From the NCBI RefSeq assembly GCF_022347545.1, contig NZ_JAKREW010000017.1:1-64000 (forward strand): a stretch of DNA of 64,000 nt, given 5' to 3'. Every line of letters begins with the position of its first letter. The stretch's first letter is position 1. A program made the position numbers and the translations under genes. Shown piece after piece: positions 16,911-25,613 of the stretch. The notes beneath the pieces are model-generated. The model was not told the origin of the DNA. It did not search any database and saw only the letters and a program-made list of their open reading frames with translations. The stretch is from Terribium retamae (GTDB taxonomy: Bacteria; Pseudomonadota; Alphaproteobacteria; Rhizobiales; Rhizobiaceae).

Positions 16911-16992
16911 CCCAAAGCAAATCGGCAGGGATTATCAGCTGTTCGAGAGCCATCGTTCGACATCTCGCTCGCGGTGATTTACCTCCTTGTCG

Positions 16993-17571
16993 ATGACGAT
17001 GCCTATTCCGGAACTCAGAAGCGACCGTATCGTTCTTCGCAGGCCTGTGCCTCGGGACGTGGAAACACGATTGGGGCTGGGCAGGCATAAGCAGATCGTC
17101 GAAGCCTATGGCGGGACCTTCGATCCCGTCGCCTCCTTCGAACGCGGCCATGCGGAAGCCGCCATCCGCTTCATCGAGCAGCAGGACTATGCCTGGGTGA
17201 TCGATGCAGGGCAGTTCATCGGACATATCCGCCTGCATGGCATCAGCCGGCAGGACAAGAGAGCAGCCCTGGCCATTGGCATCGATGATCCTTCCTGCCT
17301 GGGCAAGGGATATGGCACTGAGGCGATCAGGCTTGTCCTGGCCTACGCTTTTGGCGGCCTTTTCCATCGCATCGGCCTGCGGGTCTTGGCGAACAATGCG
17401 CGTGCCATCGCCTGTTATCGCAAATGCGGTTTCGTCGAAGAAGGCAGGGAGCGCGAAGCGGCATTCGTCAACGGCGGCTGGCAGGACGATGTCCATCATG
17501 GGGTTGCTCGATCGGGAGTTCAGCGTGTCGTGAATTCTGCTGCGCAACTGGATACTTCTGCCAAGCGCTGA
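16993..17571 (+). CDS. GNAT acetyltransferase with a C-terminal frameshift
   Basis: About 192 residues of RimJ/RimL-type N-acetyltransferase: LRSDRIVLRRPVPRD at the start, acetyl-CoA loop LGKGYGTEAI, then VLANNARAIACYRKCGFVEEGRERE and GGWQDDV. The family then continues I-M-G-L-L-x-R-E-F; in this frame it reads HHGVARSGVQ instead. Dropping one C at 17493-17494 restores IMGLLDREFSVS and a stop at 17531-17533. So either the C-terminal 12 residues are naturally frameshifted or there is a base error. The start is uncertain among TTG 16987, ATG 16993 and ATG 16999. The catalytic core is intact. Target unknown. Confidence 0.75.
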   Translation: MTMPIPELRSDRIVLRRPVPRDVETRLGLGRHKQIVEAYGGTFDPVASFERGHAEAAIRFIEQQDYAWVIDAGQFIGHIRLHGISRQDKRAALAIGIDDPSCLGKGYGTEAIRLVLAYAFGGLFHRIGLRVLANNARAIACYRKCGFVEEGREREAAFVNGGWQDDVHHGVARSGVQRVVNSAAQLDTSAKR

Positions 17572-17576
17572 TCTGG

Positions 17577-18569
17577 TCAGGATGTCCGAGCGCTGAACTC
17601 TGCCATATGGCGTCCGCGCACGAATGCCATTCGATCGGACGTCCTATCGCTGGCTGCAACCCGCTTGGGTTGGTCGAAATCGAATGGGAACAGAGCTGTT
17701 ATCGCGTCCTCGACAGCGCGTTCGGTTTCGGGGCTGGCAGCTGTCAGCGGCAACCGCACTTCGGGGCTCTGACCCAGCAGCCGATGGAGCGCGTATTTCA
17801 CCGGCACCGGGTTGGTTTCGCGTTCCAGCGCGGTGATCAGTGGCTCCAGCCGGTGCCGGATCGTCCTTGCCGAGAGCAGGTCGCCGTCGCGGCAGGCGCG
17901 GTGCATTTCCGCGCACAGCCGCGGCGCTACGTTGGCGACCACCGAAATCGTGCCGGCGCCGCAGATGTTGTTGAAGGCGAGCGCAGTCGCATCGTGCCCG
18001 GAAAATTGCAGGAAGTCCCGGCCCGCGAGCTTGGCCGTGCGCTCTGGCCTGTCGAGATTGCCGGTGGCGTCCTTGATGCCGATGATCCCAGGAAAGGCCG
18101 CCAGCCTGCGCACCGTATCTGGTAACAGGTCGACGCCAGTGCGCGACGGTACGTTGTATAGGATGAGCGGTATGGTCGCCGCCCCTGCGATCGCGGCAAA
18201 ATGGCGATAAAGACCTTCCTGGCTGGGTTTGTTGTAGTAAGGCGTCACAACAAGGGCGGCATCCGCGCCGCAGGCGGCCGCTGCAAGCGTCGCGGCGATC
18301 GTCTCTTCGGTGTTGTTCGAGCCGGTGCCGGCGATGACCGGAACCTGGCCGGCGATGGTTTCGACGCAGCGGCGCGTCATGGTGAGGCGTTCGTCATGCG
18401 TCAGCGTCGGCGCCTCGCCGGTGGTGCCGCAGACGACGACGCCGTCTATGCCCTGGTCGAGTTGCCAGCGGATCAGGAAATCGAAGGCTGTCATGTCGAG
18501 CGCGCCATTGCGGAAGGGAGTCGGCAGCGCCGCGATGGCGCCTTTGAAGCGGGTTCTGTCGGTGTGCAT
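17577..18569 (-). CDS. DapA-family aldolase (dihydrodipicolinate synthase-like)
   Basis: A 330-residue TIM-barrel class I aldolase/synthase. It shows GTTGE (48-52), the catalytic Tyr in YNVPSRTG (Tyr138, Arg143) and the Schiff-base Lys in GIKDATG (Lys166). These fit 4-hydroxy-tetrahydrodipicolinate synthase, but with about 35 extra C-terminal residues; paralogues of this type in rhizobia often act on other 2-oxo acids (for example in sugar-acid or hydroxyproline breakdown). The gene stands alone, tail to tail with the GNAT gene (5 bp apart), so it is probably not the housekeeping dapA. Confidence 0.85.
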   Translation of the reverse strand: MHTDRTRFKGAIAALPTPFRNGALDMTAFDFLIRWQLDQGIDGVVVCGTTGEAPTLTHDERLTMTRRCVETIAGQVPVIAGTGSNNTEETIAATLAAAACGADAALVVTPYYNKPSQEGLYRHFAAIAGAATIPLILYNVPSRTGVDLLPDTVRRLAAFPGIIGIKDATGNLDRPERTAKLAGRDFLQFSGHDATALAFNNICGAGTISVVANVAPRLCAEMHRACRDGDLLSARTIRHRLEPLITALERETNPVPVKYALHRLLGQSPEVRLPLTAASPETERAVEDAITALFPFDFDQPKRVAASDRTSDRMAFVRGRHMAEFSARTS

Positions 18570-18661
18570 GGAGGTTCTCGTTGGTGGGATTCGGAACCGC
18601 TGACACGCGCCACAGAGCTGGGCATGGCGCAGCGTTGCTAGCCGGTCCGAAACTGGTTCGG

Positions 18662-18883
18662 TCAGTTGAAGAGCGAAAGCTGTGCGCCATCCGGAGCGAG
18701 GCTGACGCAGCCGGCTTTGTGGTCGCTTTCCGTCTCGGCGAAGTGGATCGCCGATGCCTTGTCGGCGAACACGCCGCCCGTGAGGCCAAGCTCATCGCGG
18801 GCGATCCAGTGTCCCTCGCCATCGCGTCCAACCAGGAACCGGTGGCTCGCGGAGGGAGGCTCCGAAATCAGGGAGTTGCGCAT
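18662..18883 (-). CDS. small conserved-looking hypothetical protein
   Basis: A 73-residue frame with good codon use: begins MRNSLISEPPSASHRF, then LVGRDGEGHWIARD, FADKASAIHFAE and CVSLAPDG. The pattern of a short beta-rich domain with WIARDELGLTGGVFADKASAI recalls small stress- or DUF2188-like modules, but I do not identify it. Start at ATG 18883, six bases after the stop of the tiny membrane-protein gene, with GGGGTGA before it; the two form a bicistronic unit. Confidence 0.6.
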   Translation of the reverse strand: MRNSLISEPPSASHRFLVGRDGEGHWIARDELGLTGGVFADKASAIHFAETESDHKAGCVSLAPDGAQLSLFN

Positions 18884-18889
18884 CGCAGA

Positions 18890-19051
18890 TCACCCCATGA
18901 ACTGATGGAAACAGGCAATCGCGGTGAAGAAGATCGCGACCACCAGGAAGAGCCGGACGAACATCAACGGCTCGTCTGAGGGGGATTGCATGTGGCGCGC
19001 GACCGCATGAGGCATGCGGTCGTCGTCATCGGGGATATAGTAGCTGTACAT
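18890..19051 (-). CDS. 53-residue small membrane protein
   Basis: A short frame, ATG 19051 to TGA 18890, with a clear AAAGGAA ribosome binding site just upstream. It begins MYSYYIPDDDDRMPHAVARH, an acidic soluble head, and ends with one membrane helix rich in F, V, A and L (FVRLFLVVAIFFTAIACF) and FHQFMG. This tail-anchored layout is common for small membrane proteins. It is directly followed by the 73-residue gene. Function unknown. Confidence 0.6.
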   Translation of the reverse strand: MYSYYIPDDDDRMPHAVARHMQSPSDEPLMFVRLFLVVAIFFTAIACFHQFMG

Positions 19052-19211
19052 GTCTCATTCCTTTCGCACTGCGCGTTGGAGCGTGTGCAGCCGGGAAGTT
19101 AGGAGCCCCGGCATAAGGGTTCGAGACAGAAGGCATCGTCAAAAAATAAGGATTTCATCAGGAACCGGGTGTGCTCTGGACAGCGTGCAACCACTTTGCG
19201 CTGTCCGTTCC

Positions 19212-19931
19212 TTATGATGCAGCAACGATCGCCATCAGATTGTCGTTCAGTCTTTTTGCCGCCTTGCGGAAATCGGCGAGCCGCGGCGCCACCGTCGCTT
19301 CAAGAGTTGCAGCGGCGTCGACACCCATCACCCCTTCCAGGCTCTTTTTGTATTCCGGGATTGCTGCCCAGTCGGCCACAGTCGTTTCCATGGCTTCCAG
19401 ATGATACTGGAAACCATAGGCATGTTGCCCCCAGCGGATCGCCTGTGTCGTGCAGGCGGCGTTGCTGGCCAGGATCTCGGTGCCTTCGGGCAGGCGGGAA
19501 ATTTCCGCGCCGTGCCATTGCAGGCAGTCCACGCTAGGGCCCAGCCCGGCAAAGATCGGATCGTTGCGGCCGGCTGCGGTCAGCTCGACCGAGGCGAGCC
19601 CGACTTCGGGTCTGGTCATCAGGCCGACCGTTCCGCCGAGCGCGGCGCCCAGCAATTGATGGCCGAGGCAGATGCCGAGATAGGGCCGCCCGAGTTCGCT
19701 CACCCAGCGGCGGATCGCCGCCTTCTCGGGCACCAGCCAGCGATGTGCCTCTTCCTGCCACACATCCATCGGCCCGCCGAAAACCGCGAGCAGGTCAAAA
19801 TCGTCGAATGCTGGGATCGGCTCGCCGGCATCGAGTTCGACGGGCACCCACTCATGACCCTGTTCGGCCCAGAGGTCGCGGAAGATACCGGGATGTTCGA
19901 CATCGACATGCTGAAACACGAGAATGCGCAT
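19212..19931 (-). CDS. class I glutamine amidotransferase
   Basis: A 239-residue GATase1 of the stand-alone GMP-synthase-like type. Catalytic Cys in GICLGHQ (Cys88), His and Glu in GFQYHLE (His177, Glu179), and the early FGGPMDVW loop. It can hydrolyse glutamine or gamma-glutamyl compounds; PuuD-like hydrolases share the fold but carry other signatures. The start is put at ATG 19931 (GGAGCG 8 bases before) rather than five codons upstream. Neighbours give no pathway; it is divergent from an oxidoreductase gene. Confidence 0.85.
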   Translation of the reverse strand: MRILVFQHVDVEHPGIFRDLWAEQGHEWVPVELDAGEPIPAFDDFDLLAVFGGPMDVWQEEAHRWLVPEKAAIRRWVSELGRPYLGICLGHQLLGAALGGTVGLMTRPEVGLASVELTAAGRNDPIFAGLGPSVDCLQWHGAEISRLPEGTEILASNAACTTQAIRWGQHAYGFQYHLEAMETTVADWAAIPEYKKSLEGVMGVDAAATLEATVAPRLADFRKAAKRLNDNLMAIVAAS

Positions 19932-20089
19932 GTATCGCTCCGTCAAGCTCGTTCGGGATTATGCCATAGACGGTCGGCGTTGGTTTCCCAATGATCCACG
20001 CTTAAGGTTCAGTCAGCGCCATGACCGTTTGTTGACAAGGCCGCGTGGTTTCCTGCAAGAGCCGCCGATCAAGCCACAGGACCTTGTTC

Positions 20090-21400
20090 ATGACCAATGT
20101 CGCCCTGACCGGACTTGCCCGTGATCTCGCCCGGCGCGCGGAAGAGGACAGGCCGGTGCGCATCGGCGTCATCGGCTCCGGCGAAATGGGCACCGATCTC
20201 GTCACGCAAGGCATGCTGATGCCGGGCATCGAGGTCTGCGCCATCTCCACCCGGCGTCCGCACACGGCGCGCGAGGCGATCCGCATCGCCTATGGCGACG
20301 AGGCGATGGCGCGCGAAGCCGAAAACCAGGCGCAGGTCACCGCCGCGATCGAGGCGGGCAGGATCGCCATCACCTCCAACGACATGCTGGTCAGCAATCC
20401 ATTGATCGACGTGGTGATCGATGCCACCGGCAAGCCCGGCGTCGCCGCCGATTTCTGCCTGTCGGCGATGGAACACGGCAAGCACCTGGTGATGATGAAT
20501 GTCGAGGCCGACGTCACCATCGGCTGCCTGCTGAAGAAGGAGGCCGACCGGCTCGGCGTCGTCTATTCGCTCGGCGCCGGCGACGAGCCGTCTTCCTGCA
20601 TGGAACTGATCGAATTCGTGTCTGCGCTCGGTTGCACCGTCGTCGCCGCCGGCAAGGGCAAGAACAATCCGCTCAACCATGACGCCGTGCCGGACGATTA
20701 TCGTGTCGAAGCCGAACGCCGCAACATGAACCCGCGCATGTTGGTCGAGTTCGTCGACGGCTCCAAGACCATGGTCGAGATGTGCGCGATCGCCAACGCC
20801 ACCGGCCTTGTGCCGGACAGGCCGGGCATGCACGGCCCCGCCGCCAACCGCGATGAACTCGCCAAGGTGCTGGTCCCGCGCGCCGATGGCGGCGTGCTGT
20901 CGAAGAAAGGCGTGGTCGACTACACCGTCGGCAAGGGCGTGGCGCCCGGCGTCTTCGTCATCGTCGAAGCCTCGCATCCGCGCGTCATCGAGCGGCTGGA
21001 CGATCTGCATGTCGGCAAGGGGCCTTATTACGGCCTGTTCAGACCCTATCACCTGACTTCGCTGGAAGTGCCGCTGACAGCGGCCCGCATCATGCTCTAC
21101 GGCAAACCCGACATGGTGCCGCTGCCGCGGCCCGTCGCCGAGGTCTGTGCGGTGGCCAAGCGCGACCTGGCCGCAGGCGAGACTTTCGATGCCATCGGCG
21201 AGACCTGCTACCGGTCCTGGACGATGACGGTCGAGGAGGCGCGCGCGCAGCGTGCCCTGCCGGTCGGTCTGCTTGAGGGCGGCAAGGTTCTGACGGCAGT
21301 GAAGAAGGGTGAGCTGATCACCGCCGACAACGCGGCACCGGACAGTTCGACCAGGCTTTATGCCTTGCGCAAGCAGCAGGACGAGATGCTTTACGGCTGA
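20090..21400 (+). CDS. NAD(P)-dependent oxidoreductase with SAF domain
   Basis: A 436-residue protein: Rossmann motif GVIGSGEMG (26-34), a homoserine-dehydrogenase-like NAD domain with VVIDATGKPG and MMNVEADVTIG, and a C-terminal SAF domain (LAAGETFDAIGE, KKGELITADN). This family occurs near sugar-acid and polyol catabolic genes in rhizobia and is often mislabelled FlgA because of the SAF part. The reaction is probably oxidation or isomerisation of a small carbohydrate acid; the substrate is unknown. The ATG at 20090 follows CAGGA; the extra 15 residues upstream look non-coding. Confidence 0.8.
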   Translation: MTNVALTGLARDLARRAEEDRPVRIGVIGSGEMGTDLVTQGMLMPGIEVCAISTRRPHTAREAIRIAYGDEAMAREAENQAQVTAAIEAGRIAITSNDMLVSNPLIDVVIDATGKPGVAADFCLSAMEHGKHLVMMNVEADVTIGCLLKKEADRLGVVYSLGAGDEPSSCMELIEFVSALGCTVVAAGKGKNNPLNHDAVPDDYRVEAERRNMNPRMLVEFVDGSKTMVEMCAIANATGLVPDRPGMHGPAANRDELAKVLVPRADGGVLSKKGVVDYTVGKGVAPGVFVIVEASHPRVIERLDDLHVGKGPYYGLFRPYHLTSLEVPLTAARIMLYGKPDMVPLPRPVAEVCAVAKRDLAAGETFDAIGETCYRSWTMTVEEARAQRALPVGLLEGGKVLTAVKKGELITADNAAPDSSTRLYALRKQQDEMLYG

Positions 21401-21407
21401 GCGCCGC

Positions 21408-21740
21408 TCACCGTCGCGTCAGCTGTTCGCCCGGTCCGCCAAGCCGCTCCGCCCCCGGAACATCCGCGACATCCACGCGGCGCGGATGCCAGGCAACCGC
21501 ACGGGCGATCTCCTTGATCTTGGGCAGCTCGTCCGCTCCGACGTTGCGATCCAGCAGGACGAGCTGCGACCAATAGGCAGCGGAGACGTTCATCACCACG
21601 TCCAGCCATAGGCGGCCGTCAGCAGCTTGGACAAGGATCCACTGCCAGTCGGCAAGCGCCAGCACGTGTCCAGGCATTTCCGTTCCGTCGGCTTGAATCC
21701 GGACCGGATCGCCGACTTTCAGGGAGGCAGGTCCAGTCAT
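21408..21740 (-). CDS. conserved-looking hypothetical protein after proC
   Basis: A 110-residue protein starting MTGPASLKVGDPVRIQADG, with WQWILVQAADGRLWLDVVM and a proline/arginine-rich end. It begins 22 bp after the proC stop, so it is likely co-transcribed. The first half looks like a small beta-barrel (KVGDPVRI resembles SH3-like turns). No family recognised. Confidence 0.65.
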   Translation of the reverse strand: MTGPASLKVGDPVRIQADGTEMPGHVLALADWQWILVQAADGRLWLDVVMNVSAAYWSQLVLLDRNVGADELPKIKEIARAVAWHPRRVDVADVPGAERLGGPGEQLTRR

Positions 21741-21762
21741 TTCGGAAAGCTCGTTGGAGAGC

Positions 21763-22578
21763 TTATTTCCCCAGTTCCACAGATCGTGCCCGCGCGGCTT
21801 CCACGGCTTCAGCGACGAGGTTCTTCAGCCGGTCGCCGCCCATCAGCACGCCGAGCGCTGCAGCCGTCGTGCCGTTCGGGCTGGTCACCTGCTGGCGCAG
21901 CAGGCCGGGTTCTTCGCCGCTTTCCGCGGCAAGCGCGGCGGCACCATAGACGGTCTGCATGGCAAGCAGCTTCGCCGTCTGGATCGGAAGGCCAGCATGT
22001 TCGCCGGCGGCGGTCAGGCATTCGATGAAATGGAAGATGTAGGCGGGACCGGAACCGGATACCGCCGTCACCGCATCCATCAGCACTTCATCGTCGATGG
22101 CTGCGACGGCGCCGCTGGAAGAGAGCAGGTCGGCCACATCCTTCTTCGTCGTTTCGGAAACGAGGCTGTTTGAAAACATCACCATCATGCCTTTGCCGAT
22201 GGCTGCCGGCGTGTTCGGCATGCAGCGCACGATCGGCGTGCGCTCCCCCAGGATGGCGGCGAAGGTGGCCACCGGCGTGCCGGCGGCAACGCTCAGGAAG
22301 GTCGTCTCGCCATTGCCGAATTTCTTGTACGCAGCCGTCGCCTCGCGGATCACCTGGGGTTTGACGGCCAGCACGACAAGCTCGGGCTTCGTGTCTGCCG
22401 GGATGCCTGTCGCGTCGGCCACTGCCAGGCAATCCAAGGCTTCGGCCCGGCTGCGCAGTGCCTCGGCCGGTTCCACCACCAGCACTTCCGCCGCCTTCAG
22501 CTTGGTGGATTTCACCCAGCCGGCGAGCATGGCGTAACCCATATTGCCGCAGCCAGCGAGAATGAGCTTGATGGTCAT
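21763..22578 (-). CDS. proC: pyrroline-5-carboxylate reductase
   Basis: A 271-residue ProC: dinucleotide motif LAGCGNMGYAML near the start, AVKPQ at about 72-76, GxxTPxVRCMPNTPA (about 110-125) and the C-terminal signature AVSGSGPAYIFHFIECL and SPNGTTAAAL. It reduces 1-pyrroline-5-carboxylate to proline with NADPH in the cytosol, the last step of proline synthesis. The length is normal. The gene ends 22 bp before a small hypothetical gene and is divergent from folD across 229 bp. Confidence 0.95.
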   Translation of the reverse strand: MTIKLILAGCGNMGYAMLAGWVKSTKLKAAEVLVVEPAEALRSRAEALDCLAVADATGIPADTKPELVVLAVKPQVIREATAAYKKFGNGETTFLSVAAGTPVATFAAILGERTPIVRCMPNTPAAIGKGMMVMFSNSLVSETTKKDVADLLSSSGAVAAIDDEVLMDAVTAVSGSGPAYIFHFIECLTAAGEHAGLPIQTAKLLAMQTVYGAAALAAESGEEPGLLRQQVTSPNGTTAAALGVLMGGDRLKNLVAEAVEAARARSVELGK

Positions 22579-22632
22579 GAATGCCTCCCAGAAAGTCTCT
22601 CCATAGACGGTCCGACGATACGGGGGAAGTGT

Positions 22633-22653
22633 GCATAGCCGGGCCGGCTATGC
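22633..22653. promoter_or_regulatory. 21-bp perfect palindrome in the proC-folD gap
   Basis: GCATAGCCGG, one central base, then CCGGCTATGC. It lies 55 bp upstream of the proC start in the divergent gap. It could be an operator; no protein is assigned. Confidence 0.5.
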
Positions 22654-22807
22654 CGCATCGCGACTCCGGGCTTAAAAGCACTCCGTGAGGTGAGGTTTCG
22701 AGTTTACGGCATGCGACGGCGTTTTGACGGGATTGCATCGGCGGATTTTCGTGAGAATGTCGCGCCGTCTGTTTTGGCTTGAACGTGATTTGGCTACCGG
22801 GTGAAGT

Positions 22808-23698
22808 ATGGCTGATGTGATCGACGGAAAGAAAGTGGCCGAGGACGTTGTCGGCAAGGTCAAGGCGCTCACGGCAGCACTTGCCGGCACCAAGCCCGGC
22901 CTGGCGGTCGTCATCGTCGGCGAGGATCCGGCAAGCCAGGTCTATGTCGCCTCCAAGTCCCGCACTGCCAAGGAATGCGGCTTCCACTCCGTCCAGCATA
23001 CGCTGAAAGCCGAGACGAGCGAGGCCGAACTGCTCGGCATCATCGCCGACCTCAATGCGGATTCAGCCATCCACGGTATCCTGGTGCAACTGCCGCTGCC
23101 GGACCACATCGACGCCGGCAAGGTCATCCAGGCCATCGCTCCGGAAAAGGATGTCGACGGTTTTCACTTCATCAATGTCGGCAAGCTCGGTGCCGGCGAA
23201 CTCGAAACCGCCTTTGTGCCGTGCACGCCTGCCGGCTCCATGCTGTTGATTGAGCGCGTGCGCGGCAAGGACCTGTCGGGCCTGAATGCCGTGGTCGTCG
23301 GCCGTTCCAACATCGTTGGCAAGCCGATGGCAAATCTGCTGCTTGCCGCCAACTGCACCGTCACCATCGCGCACAGCCGCACGAAGGATCTGCCGGCACT
23401 GGCCCGCACGGCCGATATACTGGTGGCTGCCGTCGGCCGGCCGGAAATGGTCAAGGGTGATTGGGTCAAGCCGGGTGCCACCGTCATCGATGTCGGCATC
23501 AACCGAATTGCCGCGCCCGAAAAGGGCGAAGGCAAGACGCGCCTGGTTGGTGACGTCGCTTATGCCGAAGCTGCCGCCGTTGCCGGCGCCATCACACCGG
23601 TGCCCGGCGGCGTGGGTCCGATGACGATCGCCATGCTGATGGCCAACACGGTCATTTCCGCCTATCTTGCCGCCGGACTCGACCGACCATCCTTTTGA
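22808..23698 (+). CDS. folD: methylene-THF dehydrogenase / methenyl-THF cyclohydrolase
   Basis: A 296-residue bifunctional Fol[20 protein letters not shown] (catalytic Lys and Tyr of the YxxxK motif), [22 protein letters not shown] and [16 protein letters not shown], plus the C-terminal [15 protein letters not shown]. It interconverts 5,10-methylene-, methenyl- and 10-formyl-tetrahydrofolate with NADP. The length is normal. The GlxA-type regulator follows 60 bp downstream on the same strand. Confidence 0.95.
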   Translation: MADVIDGKKVAEDVVGKVKALTAALAGTKPGLAVVIVGEDPASQVYVASKSRTAKECGFHSVQHTLKAETSEAELLGIIADLNADSAIHGILVQLPLPDHIDAGKVIQAIAPEKDVDGFHFINVGKLGAGELETAFVPCTPAGSMLLIERVRGKDLSGLNAVVVGRSNIVGKPMANLLLAANCTVTIAHSRTKDLPALARTADILVAAVGRPEMVKGDWVKPGATVIDVGINRIAAPEKGEGKTRLVGDVAYAEAAAVAGAITPVPGGVGPMTIAMLMANTVISAYLAAGLDRPSF

Positions 23699-23758
23699 TC
23701 GCCAGCATTTGAGAGCCCAGCTTTGCCGACGCCTCCTGTTCCCATAGAACGGCCCATC

Positions 23759-24721
23759 ATGACGGACGCCGTTCAAGGCGGCAGGCGCTTCGCATTCCTG
23801 CTGGTCGACAAGTTTCCGATGTTTTCCGTGGCGGCGGCTATCGATGTCGTGCGCTCGGCCAATCGCTTGATCGGTCATGATTTCTACAGCTGGACCACCG
23901 TTTCGCCGGACGGCGATGCGGTTACCGCTTCCAACGACCTGCCGCTGAAGGTCGACTATGCCGTGGCCGACGTGCCGCCGGTCGATATCCTGTTCGTCTG
24001 TGCTGCGCTCAACCTGGAATTCCCCGGCAAATCAAAAGTGCTCGGCGCGCTGCGTGCCTGGGGGCGGCGCGGTGGCGTGCTGGGCGCGCTTTCGGTCGGC
24101 TCCTACGTCCTGGCCGAAGCAGGCCAGCTCGAGGGGCATCGCTGCACCATCCACTGGGAAAACCGCGCCGGCTTCATGGAGCGTTTCCCGGACATCGAGT
24201 GCACCGGCAACGTCTTCGAGATCGACCGCAAGCGTTACACCAGTGCCGGCGGCACCACCTCGATCGACCTTATGCTCGAGATCGTGCGCACCGATTTCGG
24301 CGCCAACCTCGCCAATGCCGTCGCCAATCAGTTCCAGCACGAGCGCATCCGCTCGGCCGGCGACCGCCAGCGCGTCGGGCCGGAGCGCGACCTTACCGGC
24401 AAGTCAGAGAAGCTGCGCAAGATCGTAGAGCTGATGGCCGATCATCTCGACGAGCCTTTGTCGGCGGTGCAACTCGCCAAGTCGGCCGGACTTTCGGTGC
24501 GCCAGGTCGAGCGGCTGTTCCTCAGGCACCTCACCGTGACCCCGGGGCGCTACTATATGCGGCTCAGGCTCGAGCGCGCCCGTGAACTGCTGCGCCAGAC
24601 CAACATGCCGATCCTCGACGTGGCGATCGCCACCGGCTTCACCTCGCATTCCTATTTCGCGCAAAGCTACAGGCTGCAATTCGGCCGCCCGCCGAGCGAG
24701 GAGCGCCGTACCACATATTGA
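23759..24721 (+). CDS. GlxA-family (DJ-1/PfpI + AraC) transcriptional regulator
   Basis: A 320-residue regulator: an N-terminal DJ-1/PfpI-like domain (FAFLLVDKFPMFSVAAAIDVVRSANRL up to SIDLMLEIV) and a C-terminal AraC DNA-binding domain with two helix-turn-helices (LAKSAGLSVRQVERLF and DVAIATGFTSHSYFAQSYR). This architecture includes GbdR/CdhR-type activators of betaine or carnitine catabolism. The PfpI domain lacks the catalytic Cys context and should sense a ligand. ATG 23759 is chosen; a TTG twelve codons upstream is possible. The target is unknown. Confidence 0.86.
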   Translation: MTDAVQGGRRFAFLLVDKFPMFSVAAAIDVVRSANRLIGHDFYSWTTVSPDGDAVTASNDLPLKVDYAVADVPPVDILFVCAALNLEFPGKSKVLGALRAWGRRGGVLGALSVGSYVLAEAGQLEGHRCTIHWENRAGFMERFPDIECTGNVFEIDRKRYTSAGGTTSIDLMLEIVRTDFGANLANAVANQFQHERIRSAGDRQRVGPERDLTGKSEKLRKIVELMADHLDEPLSAVQLAKSAGLSVRQVERLFLRHLTVTPGRYYMRLRLERARELLRQTNMPILDVAIATGFTSHSYFAQSYRLQFGRPPSEERRTTY

Positions 24722-24738
24722 TGCGCGATGATCGCGGC

Positions 24739-25539
24739 TCAACTCGCCAGGAAACCACCATCGGCGGCGAGGACATGCCCGACAATGTAGGCAGACCGGT
24801 CGGAAGCAAGCCAGACGACTGCTTCAGCCACCTCCTCCGGTTGCCCCATCCGGCGCAGCGGCAGGCCGGCGGCCACAGCTTCCATACCCCCGACACCAGC
24901 CGCAGCCTTCATCATCATGTCGGTCACGACGCGGCCCGGCGCGACGGCATTGATTCGCACGCCGTATGGAGCATAGGCCATGGCGGCGGAGCGCATCAGG
25001 GAAATCGCCGCTGCCTTGGACGCGGAATAGAGCGCAAAGCCCGGATTGGGATTGCGGATGCCGCTGACGGAGGCGTTGATGACGATCCTTCCACTTTGCT
25101 GTGCAAGCATGACGGCAAGTTGATGTTTGAGGGACAGGAAGACCGAGCGTACATTGGTGTCGAAAACAGCATCGAAGACATTGCTGGGCTGTTGTTCGAG
25201 AGGGGCGGGGTGTTCCTGGTAGCCGGCATTGTTGAAGGCTGCGTCCAGCCTGCCGAACCGCGCGACGATCGTCCGGACGAGCTGCTCGACGTCTTCTTCC
25301 CGCGTTACATCCGTGCGCAGGAAAACCGCATCCGCGCCGGCAGCACGGCAGGCCTGGGCGACAGCCTCTCCTTCTTCGTCACGACGACCCGCAACAATGA
25401 CTGCTGCTGCTCCAGCCTCCGCCATCCGAAGTGCCGTCGCTCGACCAATACCGCTGCCGCCTCCGGTGACGAGGCAGACCAGGCCTTCCATCCGGCCCGC
25501 TTCTCTCTCGGCGCTGACATTGGAGACCTCGGCTGACAT
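24739..25539 (-). CDS. short-chain dehydrogenase/reductase
   Basis: A 266-residue classical SDR: TGGGSGIGR (25-33), NNAG at 104-107, a Ser near 158-160, Tyr172 and Lys176 (YSASK), PGRV and the C-terminal AADGGFLAS. It uses NAD(P) to oxidise or reduce an alcohol/ketone of unknown identity. Divergent from a MarR gene with a perfect palindrome between them, so it is very likely the MarR target. ATG 25539 is used; a later ATG (MEGLVCLVTG) would also give a normal SDR N-terminus. Confidence 0.86.
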   Translation of the reverse strand: MSAEVSNVSAEREAGRMEGLVCLVTGGGSGIGRATALRMAEAGAAAVIVAGRRDEEGEAVAQACRAAGADAVFLRTDVTREEDVEQLVRTIVARFGRLDAAFNNAGYQEHPAPLEQQPSNVFDAVFDTNVRSVFLSLKHQLAVMLAQQSGRIVINASVSGIRNPNPGFALYSASKAAAISLMRSAAMAYAPYGVRINAVAPGRVVTDMMMKAAAGVGGMEAVAAGLPLRRMGQPEEVAEAVVWLASDRSAYIVGHVLAADGGFLAS

Positions 25540-25576
25540 GATGATCCCGCATCGCCGGTTGGATTTAGAGGATAAA

Positions 25577-25591
25577 GTTGTATCATACAAC
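25577..25591. promoter_or_regulatory. MarR-type operator palindrome
   Basis: GTTGTATCATACAAC is a perfect 15-bp palindrome in the 74-bp gap between the divergent SDR and MarR genes, at the spot where both promoters must lie. Binding by the adjacent MarR protein is inferred from position and size. Confidence 0.7.
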
Positions 25592-25613
25592 CAATGGCGC
25601 GCAAGGATATATT

